Shown piece by piece: positions 16,645-24,527 of a stretch of DNA of 44,770 bases. Within the stretch, counting starts at the first letter, position 1; every line of letters begins with the position of its first letter. A program made the position numbers and the translations under genes. Origin of the DNA: Paracoccaceae bacterium (lineage in GTDB: Bacteria > Pseudomonadota > Alphaproteobacteria > Rhodobacterales > Rhodobacteraceae); assembly GCA_026707935.1 (NCBI GenBank), contig JAPOVX010000395.1, positions 1 through 44,770 on the forward strand, given 5' to 3'. The notes beneath the pieces were generated by a model that made no database searches, was not told the origin of the DNA, and saw only the letters and a list, made by a program, of their open reading frames with translations.

Positions 16645-18348
16645 GTGCCTGAAATTGCCAAACCAAACACGTTGTCCGGGGCGGACGTCTTGGTCCGCAT
16701 GCTCGAGGCGCACGAAGTTCGCCACGTCTTCGGCCTGTGCGGAGACACGACACTGCCATTTTACGATTCACTCTACCGGCTTGATCACGACATCGAGCAC
16801 ATTCTGACCCGCGATGAGCGCAACGCAGCCTACATGGCCGATGGCTATTCCAGGGTGACAGGGAAAGTCGGTGTTTGCGAGGGCCCTTCCGGCGGCGGGG
16901 CAACCTATATTCTTCCGGGGTTGGTGGAAGCAAACGAGAGCTCGATTCCGGTCCTCGCCATTACCTCGGATGTCGGGACGCGATCAAAAGGTCACTATCC
17001 TCTGACCGAGCTGGACCAGGAGCGATTGATGCGCCCCCTGACCAAGTTCAGCGCGGTTGTTCAGCATGCTGACACGATTCCCGATATGGTGCGAACCGCT
17101 TTCCGCAAGATGACGACCGGGCGCCCCGGCGCTGCGCACCTGGGACTTCCGATCGACGTCCAGCGAGGTCAGGCAAATCCGGACGATATTTGGGCGGATC
17201 CGGCCCATGCGACCTTTCCCGCGCACCCCTTCGGTCCCGAACCTGCCGCTCTCGAAGCCGCTCTTGACGCTATCCTTTCCGCATCCTTTCCCCTGATCGT
17301 CTGCGGTGGCGGCATCGTGTCGTCCGGCGGCGAAGCCGGGTTCAGAACTTTCGTGGAAACCCTTGATATCGCTGTCGCAACGACGATTTCAGGGCAGGGT
17401 TCGATTCCCGAGACGCACCCGAACTGTGTGGGCGTCGTCGGTTCGAACGGTGGCGTGCCGGCCACCCGGGAACTGGTACAGGCCGCCGATCTCGTGATTT
17501 TCATCGGTTGCCGCGCCGGGTCCGTTACGACGGAACTCTGGCGGTTTCCTGTGAAAGGCACGCGGATTGTCCACTTCGACTGTGATCCCGAAGTCATTGG
17601 GGCATCCTATGAAACCGAGGTCGCTGTCGTATCCGACGCACGTCTCGCACTCGAGGCGCTGAACCGGGAGCTCGGGCTTCGCAATCCCAAACATCGATTT
17701 GGGGGTGCCGCAGCCGTGGCGCCACTGAAGGCACGAAAGTGGGACGCATTTCGCGCGCATTCCGGCAGTCCCGAGCGGCCGATCCGACCGGAACGTACGA
17801 TCGCCGCGCTCCGTTCCGTACTTGATGACGATGCAATTGTCGTCGGCGACCCCGGGACACCGTGCCCATATATCTCTGCCTACTATGAATTGCGGTCGTC
17901 GGGACGGCGGCTGATTTCGAACCGCGCGCATGGGGCGCTCGGCTATGCACTTCCGGCGTCAATGGGAGTCTCCGTTGGTGCGCCGGGCAGAAAAGTCGTG
18001 TCCCTGATGGGTGACGGCAGTTTCGGTTTTGCGTGCGGCGAACTGGAAACCGTAGTACGCAGGAACATGGCGATCACGTTCATCGTCTTCTCGAACGCAG
18101 TCTACGGCTGGATCAAGGCTGGGCAGAAGACCGGCTTTGGCGGGCGCTATTTTTCTGTCGATTTCGACCGTACCAATCACAAGTCGGTTGCAGAGGCATA
18201 CGGATTGAAGGCTTGGCGCGTTGAAGAACCCGGTGCCCTGGAAGCAATACTGAGGCAGGCCGTGGACCATCCCGGCCCGACACTCGTCGACGTGATCAGC
18301 CAATCGCTCGACGAGGCAGCGGCGCCGGTCAGCGAATGGATTTCCTGA
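16645..18348 (+). CDS. Thiamine-diphosphate-dependent enzyme, acetolactate synthase-like
   Basis: The 567-residue product has the three domains of the acetohydroxyacid synthase/pyruvate oxidase family. The N-terminal Pyr domain has GLCGDTTLPFYDSL and the activating Glu in TRDERNAAYMADGYSRVTGK; the middle Rossmann domain spans about 190-330. The C-terminal PP domain has MGDGSFGFACGELET and a later Asn (SNAVYGW) for ThDP-Mg binding. It could be a carboligase, decarboxylase or acyltransferase; no partner subunit such as IlvN is nearby, and it is not a clear IlvB. The GTG start at 16645 follows a strong AAGGAG site; an ATG-like start at 16618 is upstream of it. It is probably regulated by the divergent GntR protein. 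Confidence 0.82.
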   Translation: MPEIAKPNTLSGADVLVRMLEAHEVRHVFGLCGDTTLPFYDSLYRLDHDIEHILTRDERNAAYMADGYSRVTGKVGVCEGPSGGGATYILPGLVEANESSIPVLAITSDVGTRSKGHYPLTELDQERLMRPLTKFSAVVQHADTIPDMVRTAFRKMTTGRPGAAHLGLPIDVQRGQANPDDIWADPAHATFPAHPFGPEPAALEAALDAILSASFPLIVCGGGIVSSGGEAGFRTFVETLDIAVATTISGQGSIPETHPNCVGVVGSNGGVPATRELVQAADLVIFIGCRAGSVTTELWRFPVKGTRIVHFDCDPEVIGASYETEVAVVSDARLALEALNRELGLRNPKHRFGGAAAVAPLKARKWDAFRAHSGSPERPIRPERTIAALRSVLDDDAIVVGDPGTPCPYISAYYELRSSGRRLISNRAHGALGYALPASMGVSVGAPGRKVVSLMGDGSFGFACGELETVVRRNMAITFIVFSNAVYGWIKAGQKTGFGGRYFSVDFDRTNHKSVAEAYGLKAWRVEEPGALEAILRQAVDHPGPTLVDVISQSLDEAAAPVSEWIS

Positions 18349-18633
18349 ATTTCGGAATATAGAACTACGAGGCTTCGAGTTCACATTGTCGGCATACGCG
18401 GGAACGCAGAGCACTCACCCGGCTCGGGTGGCGTCTCGAGCATCATTGCTGTCCCGCCCAAGTTTGGCACTGATACCGGTTTGACCGGTTAGGGCGATGC
18501 ATCGCTCTGGCCTGTCTTCACGGGCACCATTGAAAGTAACGCGTTAGCACTTCATGGCCATCTTCGGTCGTGCATCACGGGGGCGGAACCCGTACGGGTC
18601 GAGCTAGTAAAGTCTCGATCCAATCACGTCTTT

Positions 18634-19155
18634 TCAGGACACCCGGAAGCAATTTGTGCGCTCGATTGCCCGCTCCTGGACATTACCGGGCAAATCACGT
18701 GCGTTTCGATAGCGGAACTCGCCTGTAGTAGGAACCCGTTCAGCTTTTCGGTAGCAAACCGGGATTTCGAACCCGACCTTGTATGCGTCGGGGATCCATG
18801 GCGTGATGGCGTCAATCTCTTCAAATTCATACCCGGTTTTCTCGATCTCGGTTTCAATCTGATGCGTCAGGAAAAGCTCCGTGAGCTGTTCGGCGCTGAG
18901 ATCTGCCTTCGGATCGACTACAATTTGGGGTGCCGGCATTTGACGCGGCCCGCCGGATTCGCGATCTCGGGGCCATTCGCCTGTCTTCGTCGAACAAACG
19001 GCCAAACGGAGCGAAAGTGCCACACTGGCAGACATAACCCTGACGGTCTCGACACTCTTGCGATCGATTCCTGGTCCATGGAATGGAGCTTCGCTGATGC
19101 CCGTTCGACCGGCCGACTTCCCCAAGGTCCTTTTCAATTCCCGATCGCCGAACAT
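18634..19155 (-). CDS. Hypothetical protein, 173 residues
   Basis: I do not recognise this protein. It starts MFGDRELKRTLGK and its most protein-like part is residues 75-173, with the run DLSAEQLTELFLTH, then IETEIEKTGYEFEEIDAITP and WIPDAYKVGFEIPVCYRK. No membrane segment or signal peptide is evident. The start at 19155 is well supported: it is preceded on the minus strand by AAAGGGAGG with five bases before the ATG. A longer frame to 19257 would ignore this site. It lies 300 bases from, and divergent to, the cytidylyltransferase gene, and 285 bases of uncharacterised DNA separate it from the ThDP enzyme gene. Confidence 0.55.
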   Translation of the reverse strand: MFGDRELKRTLGKSAGRTGISEAPFHGPGIDRKSVETVRVMSASVALSLRLAVCSTKTGEWPRDRESGGPRQMPAPQIVVDPKADLSAEQLTELFLTHQIETEIEKTGYEFEEIDAITPWIPDAYKVGFEIPVCYRKAERVPTTGEFRYRNARDLPGNVQERAIERTNCFRVS

Positions 19156-19455
19156 GGAAACCTCCCTTTTGATTCGCAATTCGGCAGGCGTTCCGCACGT
19201 GAGGGTCGCCTCGCGTGCATTTTCCCGAGCATCCGGGAGCGGGTTGTCGATCGGCAATGACTGTCAGGTTGACCCGTGCCTTTCCGGGACACGGGCGACG
19301 AGACAGGAAAAGGCAGCATACACGCCATTCACCGGACGTGATTCGACCCGATGTGCGGTTGTCTCCCCGGCTGGACAATTCGGCAGCAAGTTGCATGTTG
19401 GTAGCCGATGCGTGGGCATCCAGGGAATTCAATGGTTCACGACCGGGGAATTCGC

Positions 19456-20151
19456 ATGATTATAGGCCATATCGGCGCACGCAAGGGATCAAGGGGTGTT
19501 CTGGGAAAGAACATGAGACCGATATGCGGGCGCCCGCTCATTGACTGGTCGCTGGATTGCCTGTTCGATTCAGATCGCATTGATCACGTCGTCGTTTCCA
19601 CCGATTGCGAAGACATTTACGCGCATGGTCTTGCCCGGGGGACATTGCCGATCGGACTGAGACCGGACAGCCTCGCCACGGATAGCGCGGCAAAGTGGGA
19701 GGTTTGGCAGCATTCGCTGGCAGCCGTTGAGAATCTCGTAGGTCAATTCTCGATATTTCTGGATCTGGATTGCACCTGTCCATTACGAATTCGGGAGGAC
19801 ATATCCGCAGCCCTTGAACTTTTTCTTTCCCAGTCGCCGGACATGGTCATGTCTTGCTGTGTTGCGAGGAAAAACCCATACTTCAATCTGGTCGAACATG
19901 ACGAGACTGGCGCATTGAAGGTGTCGAAGGAACTTTCGCATCCGGTTGTCGCGCGTCAGCAGGCTCCCCTGGTTTATGAGCATGTGGGTTCGGTTTATGT
20001 GATTTCCCCTGACTATTTACGTAAGGCGTCGGGATTGTTCGAAGGCCGAGTCATACCCTATGTCATGCCGCAGGAACGATGCGTGGATATCGATAGCGAG
20101 CTCGATTTCAAGATTGCACAGATTCTTCTGCGGGAAAGAATCGGCACGTGA
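19456..20151 (+). CDS. Cytidylyltransferase, CMP-acylneuraminate synthetase-like
   Basis: This 231-residue protein belongs to the family that activates sialic, legionaminic or related acids with CTP. The N-terminal nucleotide-binding motif IGARKGSRGVLGKNMRPICG, then the RPLIDWSLD segment, is followed by VVSTDCEDI, LDLDCTCPLR and VDIDSELDF near the C-terminus, all standard for the family. No sugar-acid synthase, epimerase or glycosyltransferase is in the window, so its sugar is unknown. The ATG at 19456 places the motif near residue 8; a start at 19408 would add 16 residues. Neighbours are a hypothetical gene and a toxin-antitoxin pair. Confidence 0.85.
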   Translation: MIIGHIGARKGSRGVLGKNMRPICGRPLIDWSLDCLFDSDRIDHVVVSTDCEDIYAHGLARGTLPIGLRPDSLATDSAAKWEVWQHSLAAVENLVGQFSIFLDLDCTCPLRIREDISAALELFLSQSPDMVMSCCVARKNPYFNLVEHDETGALKVSKELSHPVVARQQAPLVYEHVGSVYVISPDYLRKASGLFEGRVIPYVMPQERCVDIDSELDFKIAQILLRERIGT

Positions 20152-20381
20152 TCAACGAGCCGGGAAGCGATCTTGGTAACGGGTCCAGCTAACTTTCAAG
20201 GTTCAATTCACCACAGGTACAATGGACGCATACGGCAGGCGCACGCGTACCCGCAACCGATCAGGAAGGGCATCGTGCGCAAGCGAATCGGCACCCGAAT
20301 CCATGGTTTTCCGACGGGATTGCAGGCCTGCACGAAATCTCTGCTTCGAGTCAGCATTGCCTCATTTCGTCACCAGGCGTA

Positions 20382-20407
20382 GGTAGAATCCTTTCGTTTC
20401 GTCTACC
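20382..20407. promoter_or_regulatory. Candidate vapBC operator/promoter
   Basis: A perfect 6-base inverted repeat, GGTAGA (20382-20387) and TCTACC (20402-20407), lies just before vapB. A -10-like TAGAAT (20384-20389) overlaps the left arm. The AGGGAGAGG ribosome site (20408-20416) begins right after the right arm. This arrangement fits autorepression by VapB or the VapBC complex, which usually bind palindromes at their own promoter. No good -35 box was found. Confidence 0.4.
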
Positions 20408-20418
20408 AGGGAGAGGCG

Positions 20419-20676
20419 ATGGGCCTGAATATCAAGAACGATGAAACGTGCCGGCTGGCAGGCGAACCGGCGGGGTTGACGGGCGAGACGATGACCGGAG
20501 CGATCACCGTGGCATTACGCGAACGCCTGGAACGCGAAAAGCGTAGACGCAGTGCCGAGACCCGCGCCCGCGAGTTGCGTAATGTTGCAGAACGCTGTGC
20601 AAAGCTCATGGGGCCGGGCCCCGCCGCCGTGGAGCACGGCGACATGCTCTATGATGAGCAGGGCCTGCCCAGATGA
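20419..20676 (+). CDS. vapB: VapB-type antitoxin
   Basis: The 85-residue antitoxin opens with a DNA-binding segment (MGLNIKNDETCRLAGEPAGL, TGETMTGAIT) of the Rv0623-like type, followed by a basic helical stretch (LRERLEREKRRRSAETRARE). The C-terminal toxin-binding tail ends GPGPAAVEHG and YDEQGLPR. It is expected to neutralise the VapC toxin and repress the operon. The stop overlaps the vapC ATG (ATGA at 20673-20676), the usual coupled layout. A decayed relative lies at 114-306. Confidence 0.85.
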   Translation: MGLNIKNDETCRLAGEPAGLTGETMTGAITVALRERLEREKRRRSAETRARELRNVAERCAKLMGPGPAAVEHGDMLYDEQGLPR

Positions 20677-21089
20677 TCGCTGACACGTCGGCACTTCTGG
20701 CAATCCTGAACCGGGAGCCCGATGCGGAACGCTACGAGACGGAGATCCTGACAGCAGTACCGTGCCGTATGTCGGTCGCGGATATCCTGGAAACGACGAT
20801 TGTGGTTGAGAGCCGTGGCGGTGCGGAGGCAGGCCATGAACTTGACGCATACCTCGAGCACGCCGCGATAGAGCCGATATCGGTTGCGAGAGAACACCTG
20901 GCAGCTGCGAGGTTGGCCTGGCGGCACTTCGGCAAGGGCCGGCATCAGGCAGCGCTGAATTCCGGCGACTGTTTCGCCTATGTGCTTGCCGACGTGACAG
21001 GTGAGCCACTGCTGTTCACGACGGGCGATGATTTCGCCCGTACCGGCATTCAGGCGGTTCCGGCTCCATCTCGAGAACCGTCCTGGTAA
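20673..21089 (+). CDS. vapC: VapC-type PIN-domain ribonuclease toxin
   Basis: This 138-residue toxin has a PIN domain. The N-terminus IADTSALLAILNREPD carries the first acidic metal-binding residue, and the C-terminal stretch NSGDCFAYVLADVTGEPLLF and TTGDDFARTGI supplies further acids and the conserved threonine-glycine-aspartate turn. VapC toxins cleave specific tRNAs or rRNA when released from VapB; the target of this one is not known. It overlaps vapB by four bases. The pair stands alone between a CMP-sugar synthetase-like gene and gene-free DNA, consistent with a mobile cassette. Confidence 0.88.
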   Translation: MIADTSALLAILNREPDAERYETEILTAVPCRMSVADILETTIVVESRGGAEAGHELDAYLEHAAIEPISVAREHLAAARLAWRHFGKGRHQAALNSGDCFAYVLADVTGEPLLFTTGDDFARTGIQAVPAPSREPSW

Positions 21090-21945
<856 letters not shown>

Positions 21946-22045
21946 CGGATTTTTCATCTGGCGCTGCGTTCTTGGGAACCGACAGGTTGCGGCCTCGATG
22001 CAAATCCGGGACAATCGCATCGCAATGACTGAAAGGGAGGGAAAG

Positions 22046-22795
22046 ATGATCTGGAAATTGTTGGGTGGATTGATCGGGGCGGCCTTTTTGGCCAGTTCCG
22101 TCTGGGCTGTTGATCTCGAGGGGCGGATTTTCAGGATTGCGACGGACCCGACGTATCCGCCGATGGAAGTGATCGACGAGGATACCGGCGAAATCGTTGG
22201 TTTTGACATCGACGTCATGAATGCGATCTGTGAGGAGATCAATTGCATTCCCGAGTTTATCAATACGGCGTGGGACGGGATATTCGCCGCCTTGCAACAA
22301 GGAGAATTCGATCTCGTCATGTCCGGTGTGTCGATCACCGAAGAACGCGACAAGACCATGGATTTCTCGGATCCGTACCTGGTCGTGAGCCAGGCGATAT
22401 TGCTGCGGGTCGAAGACGAAGGACTGACGGTCGAGGACTTCAAGGCAGGAGGTCATCGGCTCGCTTCGGTTACCGGGACGACGAATGCGATCCTTGCCGA
22501 GGAAATCGTGGGCCGAGAGAACGTCAACCTGTACGACTTGTTTTCGGCAGCCATCCAGGCAGTTCAAAACGGTGATGTCGATGGAGTCGTCATCGACGGA
22601 ACATCTGCGGTCGCTTATGAGCAGCAATTCGCCGGAGAATTGACTGTCGGGATCACGGGATTGCAGACCGACCCCCTCGGGATCGTCATGCAGGAAGGAG
22701 ACCCGGTCGTTGATGCGATCAATGCAGGTCTGGCGGCAATTCGGGAAAGCGGCAAACTTGACGAGCTCATATCAAAGTATTGGGAAGCCGAATGA
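22046..22795 (+). CDS. ABC transporter substrate-binding protein, polar amino acid type
   Basis: The 249-residue periplasmic protein has a signal peptide (MIWKLLGGLIGAAFLASSVWA, cleavage before VDLEG) and a SBP_bac_3 (PBPb) fold: FRIATDPTYPPMEVID, VGFDIDVMNAICEEI, AWDGIFAALQQGEFDLVMSG, ITEERDKTMDFSDPY and the C-terminal ESGKLDELISKYW. This matches binders of amino acids such as glutamine, arginine or histidine; the ligand is not fixed. The start at 22046 is chosen because GGGAGGGAAAG precedes it and it gives a standard signal peptide; an earlier start at 21998 adds 16 residues. It is followed by the permease gene. Confidence 0.9.
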   Translation: MIWKLLGGLIGAAFLASSVWAVDLEGRIFRIATDPTYPPMEVIDEDTGEIVGFDIDVMNAICEEINCIPEFINTAWDGIFAALQQGEFDLVMSGVSITEERDKTMDFSDPYLVVSQAILLRVEDEGLTVEDFKAGGHRLASVTGTTNAILAEEIVGRENVNLYDLFSAAIQAVQNGDVDGVVIDGTSAVAYEQQFAGELTVGITGLQTDPLGIVMQEGDPVVDAINAGLAAIRESGKLDELISKYWEAE

Positions 22796-22830
22796 TCCGA
22801 AAATGAGAGTCCGCCCGGTCTCTCTGTCAA

Positions 22831-24519
22831 TTGAATCCTGCCGGGATTCCAAAAAGGAGTCCCGGCATTAGAAATCGTCTGAAGTCGATCCGCCCGAGCA
22901 ATCTCGTGCTCCTTGCGGCGGCGCCGTTCATCGTCCTGCTATTTGCCTCGTCCAGCAAGTACATGCGATCGCTCAAGGCGATCGTCGGTGTGGGCGATAA
23001 TGCTCTCGCTCATTTTGTCGCATTCCTGCTGATTTTTCTTGTTCTGGCTTCGGGATTCCTTGCAGCGCGACGATGGGTACTCGGTACGGATTCGCCCGGG
23101 TGGCTGAATGCGGCAGCCTGGTTGGCCATTCCCGTTCATTTCGCCATCTTGCCGTTCGTCGTGTTTCTCCCCTCCTTGACCGAGGCCTTTCTGCAAGCCG
23201 GCCTGTATCACGCGGTTAACGAGTATGAATCGACTCTGATCGATCGTACCGGAAGGCCATGGGTGCTGACGCCGGAAGCCAAGGTCGGCCTGACACTGGG
23301 TTTCCAAGCCGGGCTATCGATTTACGGGAGCATATTCTTCCTGTGTTGCATCGGTGTGCTTCGGTGGGGGGAACGGGTTCGGCTGCAGGCCGGTCAGGTG
23401 TTCCAGGTCATCTCGGGAATCCTGTTGTTCTACCTGCTGTTTGTGACGCGCTGGGAGTTCGCAACGGGTATCGCGGTCACGTTCAGGGCGACCGTGTTCG
23501 CCTATGTCCTTGCGGCCATTCTCGGATTGATCTGGAGCGGACTTCAGACCTTCAGGCAGACACCACGAACGACACCTGTCTACGCGACGATCAGCCTTGT
23601 CCTCATTGCGGTTGCGGCTTTCTTTTGGGCCCAGCCAAGAGACACATATGTTCTCGTCGGCAGTACCGATGCACGAATAGCCATTATCAAGGGTACGCCT
23701 CAATCGCTGGCGGACACGATCCGGTTCGGGGAGTATCCGGGGGGCGAAGGGAAGTCCCTTCGAATCAGGAACGTTCCGGACGTCCCCTCCGCACTGGAAC
23801 AAGTTGACACGGCCAACAGCGTTTCGGGAGCATTCATTCCCGTGTCGGCACATGACGGGAGATACCCTGTCATCTGGAAAGCGGATTTCCTGCCGAGCGA
23901 CGCCAAGACCCCTGCAATCGTGTTCACGGTTATCGGTGCGATGCTGCTGGTATTGACGCTTGGAGGCGCCCAGCATGGGCTGCATCCTCTTGCGGTTGGA
24001 TCGGAGTTCTTTGTCGATACGATTCGGGGAATTCCGATGCTGGTCATCATTCTCTACATCGGACTTCCACTTTCAGGAGCTGTGAAAGAGGCGTCATCCG
24101 GAACGATTGATCTTCCGAACATGACTCGCGGTATCATCGCAATCGCCATCGGTTACTCCGCGTATATGGCCGAAATTTTCCGTGCCGGCATTGAAGCGGT
24201 ACCGGTGGGCCAGACCGAGGCCGGAAAGAGCCTCGGGTTCACCCGTATTCAGATGGCAAGACTGATCATTCTGCCGCAGGCGCTTCGTATTGTCGTCCCG
24301 CCCCTGGGGAACGAATTCATCGCGATGATCAAGGATACGTCGTTGCTTTCGATTCTATCGGTCAGGGATGTGACCCAAAGAACACGCGAATTCCAGGCGT
24401 CGAGTTTTCTCCCCTTCGCGCCGTTCAACACGGCGGCAATTCTCTACGTGGTGATCACGCTTGCGTGTGCCAGTTTCCTGAAGTGGATTGAGCGCCGGTA
24501 TGAACCTGGAACTGGTTGA
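22831..24519 (+). CDS. Amino acid ABC transporter permease with large internal insert
   Basis: This 562-residue inner-membrane protein is about twice the usual length for the family. Residues 23-260 hold several membrane helices, including VTFRATVFAYVLAAILGLIW (216-235), which resembles the first half of a His/Glu/Gln/Arg permease core. A soluble stretch follows (about 270-358), then the second half: FFVDTIRGIPMLVIILYIGL and the EAA motif EAGKSLGFTRIQMARLIILPQA (463-484). The TTG at 22831 has no ribosome site; an ATT at 22867 follows AAGGAG by seven bases, so the true start is uncertain. It overlaps the GH42 ORF region. No ATPase gene is nearby. Confidence 0.82.
   Translation: MNPAGIPKRSPGIRNRLKSIRPSNLVLLAAAPFIVLLFASSSKYMRSLKAIVGVGDNALAHFVAFLLIFLVLASGFLAARRWVLGTDSPGWLNAAAWLAIPVHFAILPFVVFLPSLTEAFLQAGLYHAVNEYESTLIDRTGRPWVLTPEAKVGLTLGFQAGLSIYGSIFFLCCIGVLRWGERVRLQAGQVFQVISGILLFYLLFVTRWEFATGIAVTFRATVFAYVLAAILGLIWSGLQTFRQTPRTTPVYATISLVLIAVAAFFWAQPRDTYVLVGSTDARIAIIKGTPQSLADTIRFGEYPGGEGKSLRIRNVPDVPSALEQVDTANSVSGAFIPVSAHDGRYPVIWKADFLPSDAKTPAIVFTVIGAMLLVLTLGGAQHGLHPLAVGSEFFVDTIRGIPMLVIILYIGLPLSGAVKEASSGTIDLPNMTRGIIAIAIGYSAYMAEIFRAGIEAVPVGQTEAGKSLGFTRIQMARLIILPQALRIVVPPLGNEFIAMIKDTSLLSILSVRDVTQRTREFQASSFLPFAPFNTAAILYVVITLACASFLKWIERRYEPGTG
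22839..22867 (+). promoter_or_regulatory. Hairpin covering the permease ribosome site
   Basis: The transcript between the binding-protein and permease genes can fold into a 12-base-pair stem: TGCCGGGATTCC (22839-22850) pairs with GGAGTCCCGGCA (22856-22867) with one G-T pair and an AAAAA loop. The AAGGAG ribosome site (22854-22859) is partly in the loop and partly in the stem. No U-run follows, so it is unlikely to be a terminator. It may protect the upstream message or lower permease translation, as seen in other transport operons. Confidence 0.6.
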
Positions 24520-24527
24520 AGCCGCAA

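Noticed and set aside
18431-18446. A CACCCG-GCT-CGGGTG hairpin after the ThDP enzyme gene.
   Set aside because: It is short and not followed by a U-run, so it was not called a terminator.
18862-19260. A 132-codon plus-strand frame opposite the hypothetical gene at 18634-19155.
   Set aside because: The minus strand has a far better ribosome site and a more protein-like sequence.
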